Positions 18,690 through 26,529 of a stretch of DNA of 64,000 bases are shown here, piece after piece; positions within the stretch are counted from its first letter, which is position 1, and every line of letters starts with the position of its first letter. Source of the DNA: Thiothrix unzii. Lineage in GTDB: Bacteria > Pseudomonadota > Gammaproteobacteria > Thiotrichales > Thiotrichaceae. Below the pieces are notes generated by a model. That model was not told where the DNA came from. It made no database searches and saw only the letters and a program-made list of their open reading frames with translations. The stretch covers positions 744,001 to 808,000 of the forward strand of contig NZ_CP072793.1 of assembly GCF_017901175.1 (NCBI RefSeq), written 5' to 3'. The position numbers and the translations under genes were made by a program.

Positions 18690-19388
18690 ATGGATGCCGC
18701 ACAGAAAATGGATCAGCAGTACCGTTACCAGCGGTACGTTTACGACTTGTCGCGCAAGTATTATTTGCTGGGGCGCGATGCCTTGCTGGCGGAAATCCCG
18801 TTGCAGTCGGGTGAAACCTTGCTGGAAATCGGCTGTGGCACGGGGCGTAATTTAACCAAGCTGGCTTACCGCCATCCGCACGCCAAACTCTACGGCATGG
18901 ATGCGTCGGCGATGATGCTCGACACTGCCCGCGATAATTTGCGTAACACCTTGTATGCACAACAAATTACCTTGCAGCAAGGCTTGGCGGGGCAGGTCGA
19001 CCACACCAGTTTTGGGCTGGAAAAACCGTTTGATCACATTGTGTTTTCGTATGTGCTGTCGATGATCCCCGGTTGGCAGGATGCGCTGGAACATGCCTTG
19101 AGCATCCTTAAACCCGGTGGTTGTTTGCATGTGGTGGATTTTTCCGACCAGCAAACCATGCCCGCGTGGTTTCGCAAGCTGCTGTTGCAGTGGTTGGATT
19201 GGTTCAACGTCCACCCTGATCCGGCAGTCCCGGCGTATTTGGAGCAAATGGCAGCCCGTCACCATGACCAATTGCGTATCCGCCACCTAAGTGGGCGTTA
19301 CGCGATGCTTGCGCATTACCAGAAAGGGGGGATTCCCAATGACCATCAACCAGAACTTCCGCAAATATCGCAGTATCTGGATTTCTGA
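18690..19388 (+). CDS. btaB: BtaB, diacylglyceryl-homoserine N-methyltransferase
   Basis: BtaB adds three methyl groups to diacylglyceryl-homoserine to finish DGTS. The 232-residue class I methyltransferase has motif I LEIGCGTGRN (45-54), an acidic ribose contact (YGMDAS) and a VDFSDQ motif after strand 5. ATG at 18690 starts two bases after the btaA stop; the 3' end overlaps the next gene by 50 bases. Identification rests on the methyltransferase fold plus adjacency to btaA, the usual arrangement. Confidence 0.87.
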   Translation: MDAAQKMDQQYRYQRYVYDLSRKYYLLGRDALLAEIPLQSGETLLEIGCGTGRNLTKLAYRHPHAKLYGMDASAMMLDTARDNLRNTLYAQQITLQQGLAGQVDHTSFGLEKPFDHIVFSYVLSMIPGWQDALEHALSILKPGGCLHVVDFSDQQTMPAWFRKLLLQWLDWFNVHPDPAVPAYLEQMAARHHDQLRIRHLSGRYAMLAHYQKGGIPNDHQPELPQISQYLDF

Positions 19389-20145
19389 TACGCACCTCGG
19401 TTCGCGTGGGTGCAAAGCCGAGTTCTTGCTCGATTTCCTGCAACACAATCAAGCCGATCATTTGTATTTGGTCGGCGATATTATCGACGGTTGGGCACTG
19501 CGCAAACGCTGGTATTGGGATACGTTCCACGACCAGATTTTGCACTTGCTGTTTGAACGGGCGCAACGCGGCACGCAAGTGACTTATGTCAGCGGCAATC
19601 ACGATGAGTTTTTGCGTCCATTTATCCATCACCGGATTACGGCGATCAGTCTGGAAGACGAAGTGGTGCATACCACGGCCGATGGGCGCAAGTTTTTGGT
19701 GCTGCATGGCGACCAGTTCGATGGCGTGATGCAGTTTGCGCGGTGGCTGGCGGTGGTGGGGGATTGGGTTTACGAGCGTTTACTGGTGGTGAACAATGTG
19801 TATAACCGTTTGCGGCGGCGCATGGGTTATCCGTATTGGTCACTCTCGGCTTACCTTAAGCACAAAACCAAGTCGGCGGTGAATTTCATCTCGGCATTCG
19901 AGGAAACGTTGGCAAAAGAGGCCAAGAAACGTCAGTTGGATGGGATTATTTGCGGTCATATTCACCATGCTGAAATCCGCGATATTGATGGCGTGTTGTA
20001 TTGCAACGATGGCGATTGGGTCGAAAGTTGTACCGCACTGGTGGAAGAGTGGGATGGAAGTTTGCATGTGGTGCGTTGGAGTGCGGTAAATGATTCAGTA
20101 AAACAAATAGATGCATTAATTCCAACCAATGCAGTGGTTGTATAA
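19339..20145 (+). CDS. plcP: PlcP-type phospholipase C (metallophosphoesterase)
   Basis: PlcP removes the phosphate-bearing head group from phospholipids under phosphate starvation and supplies diacylglycerol for phosphorus-free lipids. The 268 residues contain the calcineurin-like metal motifs in order: SDTHLG (16-21), GDIIDGW, GNHDE, HGDQFD and GHIHHAE. Two stretches typical of PlcP rather than LpxH are also present: YWSLSAYLKHK and GDWVESCTALVE. Databases often call this family UDP-2,3-diacylglucosamine diphosphatase. ATG at 19339 has a strong ribosome site (AAAGGGGGG). Position directly after btaAB supports the lipid-remodelling role. Confidence 0.82.
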   Translation: MTINQNFRKYRSIWISDTHLGSRGCKAEFLLDFLQHNQADHLYLVGDIIDGWALRKRWYWDTFHDQILHLLFERAQRGTQVTYVSGNHDEFLRPFIHHRITAISLEDEVVHTTADGRKFLVLHGDQFDGVMQFARWLAVVGDWVYERLLVVNNVYNRLRRRMGYPYWSLSAYLKHKTKSAVNFISAFEETLAKEAKKRQLDGIICGHIHHAEIRDIDGVLYCNDGDWVESCTALVEEWDGSLHVVRWSAVNDSVKQIDALIPTNAVVV

Positions 20146-20221
20146 CAGTAAAAAGAAAAGTACTGGGGAAAGATTGGGGCGGATTTCCGCCCTTTATTTT
20201 TGCTTGTGTTTTTTGTGAAAA

Positions 20222-20251
20222 TAAAAAAAGGGGACGAGTAACCGTCCCCTT
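20222..20251 (-). terminator. Bidirectional terminator between plcP and pstS
   Basis: GGGGACG (20230-20236) pairs with CGTCCCC (20243-20249) around a 6-base loop. On the minus strand the hairpin is followed by seven T, a classic terminator for pstS. On the plus strand the T run is short, so plcP termination there would be weaker. Confidence 0.85.
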
Positions 20252-20278
20252 CAATCTCATCAAGATGAAGAGACTTTT

Positions 20279-21319
20279 TTATTTCAGAGAGCTAACAGAA
20301 ACCGTTTTCATGTTGGCTGCTGCATCTTGAGAAGCTTTCAAATCGCCTGCTGGCAGAGGAATTAAGCCTTTGTCAGCCAAATAGCCGTCTGCACCCATTG
20401 CTGTATCGCTAGTGAATTCAGTTAAGAATTCTTTCAAGCCAGCAACTTGACCCGCGTGGCTGTTCTTAGCGTAGATGAACATAGAACGCGCCATTGGGTA
20501 TTGACCGCCAATAACTGTTTCTGGCGTTGGTACGACACCATTGATTGAAACGGCTTTCAGAGAGTCAGCATTCTGTTCGAGGAAGCTGTAACCAAATACG
20601 CCAACCGCTTTAGGGTTAGCTTGCAGCTTTTGTACGATCAGGTTGTCGTTTTCGCCAGCTTCAACGAATTTGCCATCTTCACGCAGGGTGTGGCACTTTT
20701 CCTTGAACATCTTTTCGTCTTTCTTTTTCAGGGCAGGGATGCCTTGGAACATCAAGCAGCCTTTTTCAATGCCCAGTTCTACGAAAGAGTCGCGTGTACC
20801 GGAAGTTGGTGGTGGCCCGATAACTTCGATTTCGTGCGCTGGCAGATCAGGGTTAACGTCTTTCCAAGTTTGGTAAGTGTTTGGAACAAACGTGCCATCT
20901 GGCATTGGGATTTCTTTAGCAACAGCCAAGAACAGTTCGCGTGCTGTCAGGTTGATTGGCTCGCCAGTTTTGGATTGTGCGATAGCCAAACCGTCATAAC
21001 CGATTTTGATTTCAGTAACATCGGTAACGCCATTTTTGATGCAGGTTTCCATTTCGCCTTTTTTCATGCGGCGGGAAGCGTTGGTGATGTCTGGCGTTTC
21101 AATGCCTGCACCTGCGCAGAACAATTTCATACCACCACCAGTACCAGTGGATTCTACTTTAGGGGCAGCACCGCCGCTTTTTTTAGCAAACTGTTCAGCA
21201 ACAGCCGTACTGAAAGGGAATACGGTGGAAGAACCGACGATTTCGATACTATCGCGTGCTTGTGCTACGCCAGATGCAGCGACCAAGCCCAGTGCGACTG
21301 CCAATGTGAGTTGTTTCAT
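20279..21319 (-). CDS. pstS: Phosphate ABC transporter substrate-binding protein PstS
   Basis: PstS is the periplasmic high-affinity phosphate receptor of the Pst importer. The 346 residues start with a signal peptide (about 1-22, ending GVAQA) followed by the phosphate-binding strand-loop IVGSSTVFPF. STGTGGGM and PPPTSGTRDSF supply further ligand contacts. AAGGAG precedes the ATG. The gene is split from pstCAB by about 5 kb and lies convergent to plcP. Upstream on the minus strand, ATGTCAT is followed ten bases later by TATATA, like one half of a Pho box with a -10; the other half is degenerate. Confidence 0.95.
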   Translation of the reverse strand: MKQLTLAVALGLVAASGVAQARDSIEIVGSSTVFPFSTAVAEQFAKKSGGAAPKVESTGTGGGMKLFCAGAGIETPDITNASRRMKKGEMETCIKNGVTDVTEIKIGYDGLAIAQSKTGEPINLTARELFLAVAKEIPMPDGTFVPNTYQTWKDVNPDLPAHEIEVIGPPPTSGTRDSFVELGIEKGCLMFQGIPALKKKDEKMFKEKCHTLREDGKFVEAGENDNLIVQKLQANPKAVGVFGYSFLEQNADSLKAVSINGVVPTPETVIGGQYPMARSMFIYAKNSHAGQVAGLKEFLTEFTSDTAMGADGYLADKGLIPLPAGDLKASQDAAANMKTVSVSSLK

Positions 21320-21430
21320 TTAAAAGCTCCTTAAAAAGAATCCGAGTGGATTTGCGCGAATCGTAGAGCGTTTCTATGAAACTTTTATGGCATATATATT
21401 AATAATTGATGACATGCATCATCTCGTCGG

Positions 21431-21462
21431 CTGTCATTAAATTGCCACAATGACGGCATAAT
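21431..21462 (+). promoter_or_regulatory. Pho box and -10 element of the pyruvate-kinase-like gene
   Basis: CTGTCATTAAATTGCCAC (21431-21448) matches 15 of 18 positions of the common Pho box consensus and is oriented on the plus strand. CATAAT (21457-21462) follows after 8 bases and fits a -10. The predicted start is about 24 bases before the ATG at 21493. It lies between divergent pstS and the pyruvate-kinase-like gene and might influence both. Confidence 0.7.
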
Positions 21463-21492
21463 ATTAAAGTCCCCAAAAATGGAATTCAGTCG

Positions 21493-23289
21493 ATGGATGA
21501 TAACGACTTACTGCACCGCTTGCGCCGGTTACGTGAACAAGCGGTTGATTTTTCAGAAGAACATCCCGACAGGGGAAATATTCATCCCAACCACGTTCTG
21601 TCGGCACAAAATTTATTGCACTATTTGGCTTTGCGTAGTCATGAACTGCGTGACGTACAACTTGCCTTGATTGAACGCGGTTTAAGCTCCCTCGGTATCC
21701 TTGAAGCCCATACGCTGGCAACCCTCAATAGCGTGATTGCCGCCTTGGAATGCTTGCATGGTTGCACCCCTTCCGTTGCGCCCATAGCTCCTATCCACGT
21801 CACCGAAAGTCAGCAGCTATTGGAGCAAGCCAGTTGTTCATTGTTTGGAAAACGCCCCAACCAACGTGAAGCCCGCATTATGGTCACAATGCCCACCGAA
21901 GCAGCGGATGGACATAAGTTGCTCAGTGATTTATTGGAAGCAGGCATGGATGTGATGCGTATTAATTGCGCCCACGATAATGCCGACACTTGGCAGCAAA
22001 TGATTGGCAATCTGCGACTGGCTGAATCCCAAACGCATACTCTGTGCAAAACTCAATTGGATTTAGCAGGGCCAAAACTCCGTACCGGTGCGTTGGGTGC
22101 TGCGGGGCGGGTATTAAAACTGAAACCTGTCCGCGACTTATTTGGGCAGGTGCAAACCCCCGCGCGGGTTTGGTTAATCCCTCCCGGTGACGATGCGGTG
22201 ATACATGATATTCCCAGTTTAACGGTGAGTGGCGATGTCTTGGCAGAGACTCGCATCGGGGATTCCATCCTGTTAAACGATACGCGCGAGGCCAATCGTG
22301 AATTAACCATTGTTGCCGAACACCAGCACGCCCGTTTGGTCGAAACCAACCAAACCATTTATTTGGTGGAAGACACCCCACTTTTTTTCATGCGTAACGG
22401 TGACAAGCTGGGCAAGGGCAGGCTGACGGATGTTCACGAAGTAACCCTGCCACTGGTTTTACAGTGCGGCGACTATCTGACGCTAACCCGTGAAAATAAA
22501 CCGGGTAGCAGCTCACCCGCACGTATCCACTGTACTTTGGAGCAAGCTTTTGATGTGGTGCAGGCAGGCCAGCCCGTGTGGCTCGACGATGGCAAAATCG
22601 GCGGGATAGTTGAACACAATGATGGCGCGGAAATCCTTGTGCGTATTACTCAAACCCCACCCGGCGGTGCGAAATTGCGGGCGGAAAAAGGTATTAACTT
22701 CCCCGATACCATTTTTGAGTTACCCGCATTAACGGCTAAGGATTTGGCTGATTTGGAAACAATGGCTGGCAAAGTGGATATGGTTGCCTTGTCTTTCGTG
22801 CGCTCACCGCAAGACGTGGCGGATTTGCAGCAACATTTTCAACGTTTAGGCATCCCGGAAACCGGGATCATCCTCAAAATTGAAAACCGTGCTGCTTTTG
22901 AGAATTTGCCTGCGATTTTGCTGACAGCCATGCGCTCGCCTCACATTGGAGTCATGATTGCGCGGGGAGATTTAGCGGTAGAAGTGGGTTTTGAACGCTT
23001 ATCGGAAGTACAGGAGGAAATCCTCTGGTTGTGCGAGGCCGCCCATATTCCGGTCATTTGGGCTACTCAAATCTTGGAGGGCATGGCGAAAAAAGGTGCG
23101 CCATCCCGTGCGGAAGTTTCTGATGCCGCCATGAGCATTCGCGCCGAGTGCGCCATGTTGAACAAAGGGCCGAATATCGTAGAAACCGTGCGTTTTCTGG
23201 ATGGCATCCTGCAACGTATGGGCAACCATTACCATAAGCGACGGCTGATGATGCGCCCCTTAAGCGTATGCCGAAATGCAGGTTTATGA
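21493..23289 (+). CDS. Pyruvate-kinase-like protein lacking the C-terminal domain
   Basis: Residues from about 125 onward match the pyruvate kinase barrel and B domain: MRINCAHD, DLAGPKLRTG, the catalytic-lysine strand IILKIEN, MIARGDLAVEV and the segment WATQILEG followed by SRAEVSDAAMS. The allosteric C-terminal domain is absent; the protein ends soon after the barrel. An N-terminal region of about 120 helical residues has no counterpart in ordinary pyruvate kinase. In the signature after Lys-Ile-Glu-Asn the usual acidic residue is Ala, so catalysis of phosphoenolpyruvate plus ADP to pyruvate plus ATP is possible but unproven. It has a Pho-box promoter and diverges from pstS. Confidence 0.8.
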   Translation: MDDNDLLHRLRRLREQAVDFSEEHPDRGNIHPNHVLSAQNLLHYLALRSHELRDVQLALIERGLSSLGILEAHTLATLNSVIAALECLHGCTPSVAPIAPIHVTESQQLLEQASCSLFGKRPNQREARIMVTMPTEAADGHKLLSDLLEAGMDVMRINCAHDNADTWQQMIGNLRLAESQTHTLCKTQLDLAGPKLRTGALGAAGRVLKLKPVRDLFGQVQTPARVWLIPPGDDAVIHDIPSLTVSGDVLAETRIGDSILLNDTREANRELTIVAEHQHARLVETNQTIYLVEDTPLFFMRNGDKLGKGRLTDVHEVTLPLVLQCGDYLTLTRENKPGSSSPARIHCTLEQAFDVVQAGQPVWLDDGKIGGIVEHNDGAEILVRITQTPPGGAKLRAEKGINFPDTIFELPALTAKDLADLETMAGKVDMVALSFVRSPQDVADLQQHFQRLGIPETGIILKIENRAAFENLPAILLTAMRSPHIGVMIARGDLAVEVGFERLSEVQEEILWLCEAAHIPVIWATQILEGMAKKGAPSRAEVSDAAMSIRAECAMLNKGPNIVETVRFLDGILQRMGNHYHKRRLMMRPLSVCRNAGL

Positions 23290-23421
23290 GCTTGGGCATA
23301 AAAATTTATTAGAAACATATGGTTACGCGCTAAACGGTGTGGATGGGGAAAATTCCATTGTGCGTGTATGAAGCAAAATAGGGTATAACGCAGGTTTCCA
23401 TAGCTTGATAAAGGAGCACGG

Positions 23422-24381
23422 ATGCCAGCCAGTTTTACTCATGGTTTTGCTTTTGATCCCAGTTATGATTATTCACTGGATGAACTGCTGAATGTTGGTG
23501 CACCACTTGCACCAACGGATTTCCGCGAATTCTGGCAAGCACGCTATGCGCGAGCGTTGCAGGTGCATCCTTGCCCGCGAATTAGGCATACGGGTACGTC
23601 ACACGCGGGTTTTGAAGTCTATAGCCTGCGCTATTTTTCTACCGATCATGTGGTTATCCGGGGTTGGGTGCTGATTCCGCAAGACCAGCCCGTCACGCGG
23701 GGAATGGTGTTCGGACACGGCTACGGTGGTTGTGATGGACCGGATTACCGTTTATGCCCGAAGGGAGCCGCGCTACTATTTCCGTGTTTCCGGGGCTTGG
23801 CTCGTAGCCAGCACCCGCCTATTTCCACCAACCCTGCTTTCCATGTCTTGCATGACATCGACAAGCCGCAACAATACATTATTGGCGGCTGCGTGGATGA
23901 TGTGTGGCTGGCGGTGTCGTCCATGCAAATGTTGTTTCCGGCCACGCAAGGGCATATTGGTTATTCGGGTGTCAGTTTCGGGGGCGGGATTGGTGCATTG
24001 GCCTTGCCCTGGGAGCCGCGTATCCAGCGGGCGCATTTGAATGTTCCCACGTTTGGTAATCAGCCGTTACGTTTGCAATTACCGACTATTGGTAGTGGGG
24101 CGGCAGTGCAACGCTATCAGCAGCAACACGGTAACGTGCTGGCAACCTTGCAATATTACGACGCTGCCAGTGCTGCCACTTTCATCCGGCAACCGATGCA
24201 CGTAGCCGCTGCATTGTTTGACCCGGCAGTTGCGCCACCGGGGCAGTTTGCTATTTACAACGCACTGCCTGGTGAAAAATCGCTGTTTACGTTGGATGCG
24301 GGGCATTTTGCCTACCCGCAACAAGCTGCACAGGAACAGGCATTACAGGGGGAACTGGAAGAGTTTTTCTCACGCTTGTGA
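23422..24381 (+). CDS. Acetyl xylan esterase (AXE1) family alpha/beta hydrolase
   Basis: The 319-residue protein has the AXE1/cephalosporin-C deacetylase layout. An N-terminal lid segment includes DFREFWQAR, an oxyanion strand region has FGHGYGG, and the nucleophile elbow is GVSFGG with Ser185. An Asp near 272 (ALFDPAVAPPGQF) and a His near 300 (DAGHFAYP) complete the triad. Members deacetylate sugars or other small esters; the substrate here is unknown. There is no signal peptide, so it is cytoplasmic. AAAGGAG precedes the ATG. A second hydrolase follows after about 80 bases. Confidence 0.82.
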   Translation: MPASFTHGFAFDPSYDYSLDELLNVGAPLAPTDFREFWQARYARALQVHPCPRIRHTGTSHAGFEVYSLRYFSTDHVVIRGWVLIPQDQPVTRGMVFGHGYGGCDGPDYRLCPKGAALLFPCFRGLARSQHPPISTNPAFHVLHDIDKPQQYIIGGCVDDVWLAVSSMQMLFPATQGHIGYSGVSFGGGIGALALPWEPRIQRAHLNVPTFGNQPLRLQLPTIGSGAAVQRYQQQHGNVLATLQYYDAASAATFIRQPMHVAAALFDPAVAPPGQFAIYNALPGEKSLFTLDAGHFAYPQQAAQEQALQGELEEFFSRL

Positions 24382-24459
24382 TAGGGGTTTGTCAGTCATC
24401 AAATTGCAATATTGCCTGTTTATTGTGCCACTCATGTGAGTACGCAATTTAGGTGCAGG

Positions 24460-25188
24460 ATGCGCAGGGAATATCACCGTTGGTACAGTGCCCGTGTCGG
24501 GCGCATGATGGAATTGTTGGTATTTGGACATGCCGGTGCGAAAGTGCTGGTATTTCCTACCCGTGACGGGCGTTTTTACGAGTATGAAAAACTGCGCGTG
24601 GTGCAACAGCTTGCCCATAAAATTGAGGCGGGGCAGTTGCAACTGTTTTGCGTGGATAGCCTTGATCATGAGTCACTGTACTGTTTCTGGAAACATCCGG
24701 CTGAACGTATCCGCTATCATATTCGTTTTGAAGAATACATTCTGCATGAAGTGCTGCCGTTTATGCAGCACAAGAACCACCACCCTTGCACCATTGCGCA
24801 CGGGTGTAGTCTGGGGGCGTTTCATGCTGCCAATATTGCGTTTCGGCATCCGCATTTATTCCAAAAATTGGCAGCATTTTCCGGGCGTTACGACTTGACC
24901 ATGCAGGTGGAAAGTTTCACTAATTTGTTTGATGGTTATTACGACAACGACATTTATTTTCACACGCCTACCCACTTTTTACCGGATTTGCATTGCGACT
25001 GGCGGCTGCATCATTTGCGGCAAATGGATATTGTGTTGGTGATTGGTAAAGAAGATCCATTTCTGGGCAATAACCACCATCTCAGCCATATTTTGCATAG
25101 CAAGGGTATTCGCCATCAGTTGCACGAATGGGACGAGCGGGCGCACCGTGGTTACTATTGGCGGCGCATGGCAACATTGTATTTGTAA
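24460..25188 (+). CDS. Esterase-like alpha/beta hydrolase
   Basis: The 242-residue protein resembles the putative esterase family (esterase D and PHB-depolymerase relatives). It has an N-terminal strand region with VLVFPTRDGRFYEYE and the nucleophile motif HGCSLGAFHA (Ser117). Asp in GKEDPFLG and His in DERAHRGYYW are plausible triad partners. No signal peptide is present. ATG at 24460 is preferred; an in-frame TTG at 24412 would add 16 residues without better ribosome binding. The substrate cannot be predicted. It probably shares a transcript with the preceding hydrolase. Confidence 0.75.
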   Translation: MRREYHRWYSARVGRMMELLVFGHAGAKVLVFPTRDGRFYEYEKLRVVQQLAHKIEAGQLQLFCVDSLDHESLYCFWKHPAERIRYHIRFEEYILHEVLPFMQHKNHHPCTIAHGCSLGAFHAANIAFRHPHLFQKLAAFSGRYDLTMQVESFTNLFDGYYDNDIYFHTPTHFLPDLHCDWRLHHLRQMDIVLVIGKEDPFLGNNHHLSHILHSKGIRHQLHEWDERAHRGYYWRRMATLYL

Positions 25189-25204
25189 TTGCACACTACG
25201 CCGC

Positions 25205-25534
25205 TCAATGTTTCACGATTTTCGAGAATAATTGGATGATCATGACTCCAGCAATGATCATGCCCATGCCGAGTGCGGCAGCTAAATCCAAGCGTTCGTC
25301 GTAAAAAATAATGCCAATAACGCTGATCAGTACAATGCCTAAGCCCGACCATACGGCGTAAGTGAACCCCAGTGGCAGAGTGCGTAATGCCAGTGTCATG
25401 AAATAAAATGCCAGCCCGTAACCGATTACCATAATCAAGGTGGGAATCGGTTTGGTGAATTCTTCGGTAGCTCGTAGTGAACTGGTGGCGATAACTTCAG
25501 CAATAATGGCGAGTGTAAGGTAAAAGTAAGCCAT
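25205..25534 (-). CDS. Small multidrug resistance (SMR) family exporter
   Basis: The 109 residues form four membrane helices, the size of EmrE-type proton-coupled exporters. The essential membrane glutamate is present as Glu13 (IIAEVIAT), and the helix 3 signature (LPLGFTYAVWSGLG) is clear. Members export quaternary ammonium or guanidinium compounds. It starts four bases after the stop of the upstream DUF155 gene, so the two are probably co-transcribed. Confidence 0.9.
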   Translation of the reverse strand: MAYFYLTLAIIAEVIATSSLRATEEFTKPIPTLIMVIGYGLAFYFMTLALRTLPLGFTYAVWSGLGIVLISVIGIIFYDERLDLAAALGMGMIIAGVMIIQLFSKIVKH

Positions 25535-25538
25535 AAGT

Positions 25539-26354
25539 TTAATGTTGCCCGCGAAAAAATAATTCGTAGAGTGTTAAGCCAATTTCTACCACAATCAAGA
25601 TAGTTATATACCATTCGACGCGGTGGCTTTGCCGAGTTTGCAATAAATCTAACAAGGTTTCAGCGGTGTTAGAAATGACTTGCAGCTTGCGTTCTAGGCC
25701 AAGGTGGCGTTCGCGAAGCTCGAATTCATCCTCTAAACGCAAATACAAGCCTTCCAATTCGGGGCGTTCCCATAATAAATCCGGTTTTTCAGCGACTTCT
25801 GCACGTCCCACCATGCGTTGCTGGCTGAGCAGTGAATCACCAATGTAACTGAGTAATTCATGCCGTTTACGCCCACCGTGCCCGCCTTTGCTTAAGTTCT
25901 GTGCCAACGGTTCAATTTGCTCAAAGGTTTTCGCCACCCGCGCTTCATCATCGGATAGCACGGAGCTACGCGCCAGCATTTCGGCTACCAATTGCAAGCG
26001 TTGAATAGAGGTGTCGTGTAACCACAAACACCCTTGCGCATCCACACCTTCGAGCTGTTCGGTATCAATGCGTACCTCGATCAATTCATCGTCAGGCCAA
26101 GTGCGCGGTTCATTGGTCAAAGGTAACAGTCGTTCTAAAAATTGGGTTTCTTGCTCACTGTTCATGCCAAAAAATACTACCACCCCATAGCGAAACAGGA
26201 CGACACAGCCCCCGCCGGGAATCGCCACCGTCAGTGGGTTAATGGCAAGCGTTTCATCCGCACGAAACGGTTTTGCGTCAATGCGACTACCGATTAATGC
26301 GGCACGCACACGAATCTGCACGGTATTTTGTAAGTTCAAGGTGACGTTATTCAC
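25539..26354 (-). CDS. RMD1/DUF155 family membrane protein
   Basis: The 271-residue protein belongs to the Rmd1/YagE (DUF155) family. It has the core strand GGGCVVLFRYGVVVFFGM (about 49-66), a middle helical region with a conserved LARSSVLSDDE-type segment and a single C-terminal membrane span (about 248-266). Eukaryotic relatives act at mitochondria; the bacterial role is not established. The long predicted helix before the anchor (residues 190-245) is family-typical. It is the first gene of a two-gene minus-strand unit with the SMR exporter. Confidence 0.8.
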   Translation of the reverse strand: MNNVTLNLQNTVQIRVRAALIGSRIDAKPFRADETLAINPLTVAIPGGGCVVLFRYGVVVFFGMNSEQETQFLERLLPLTNEPRTWPDDELIEVRIDTEQLEGVDAQGCLWLHDTSIQRLQLVAEMLARSSVLSDDEARVAKTFEQIEPLAQNLSKGGHGGRKRHELLSYIGDSLLSQQRMVGRAEVAEKPDLLWERPELEGLYLRLEDEFELRERHLGLERKLQVISNTAETLLDLLQTRQSHRVEWYITILIVVEIGLTLYELFFRGQH

Positions 26355-26529
26355 ACGAATACTCTGTTTGGTTATCGGGTTGCAGGTTGATTACCTATGC
26401 ATGGTAAAGGTGAATAGTTTGTTTGGCGATGACTGACATCATTTCTTAATCTAAATGAAACAAATACGTCAACAATAGCGCGTAGTCTGCACGACGGAAT
26501 AACTTTAAGTGTGACAAGAGGATTTCGGC

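Noticed and set aside
19339-20145. UDP-2,3-diacylglucosamine diphosphatase (LpxH)
   Set aside because: The metal motifs are shared, but the YWSLSA and GDWVESCTALVE segments, the length and the btaAB operon all favour PlcP. LpxH would not be expected downstream of Pho boxes.
26433-26450. Pho box before phoX
   Set aside because: CTGACAT is good, but TCTTAAT is a poor second half and no -10 follows at the right distance. PhoB control of phoX remains likely on function alone.
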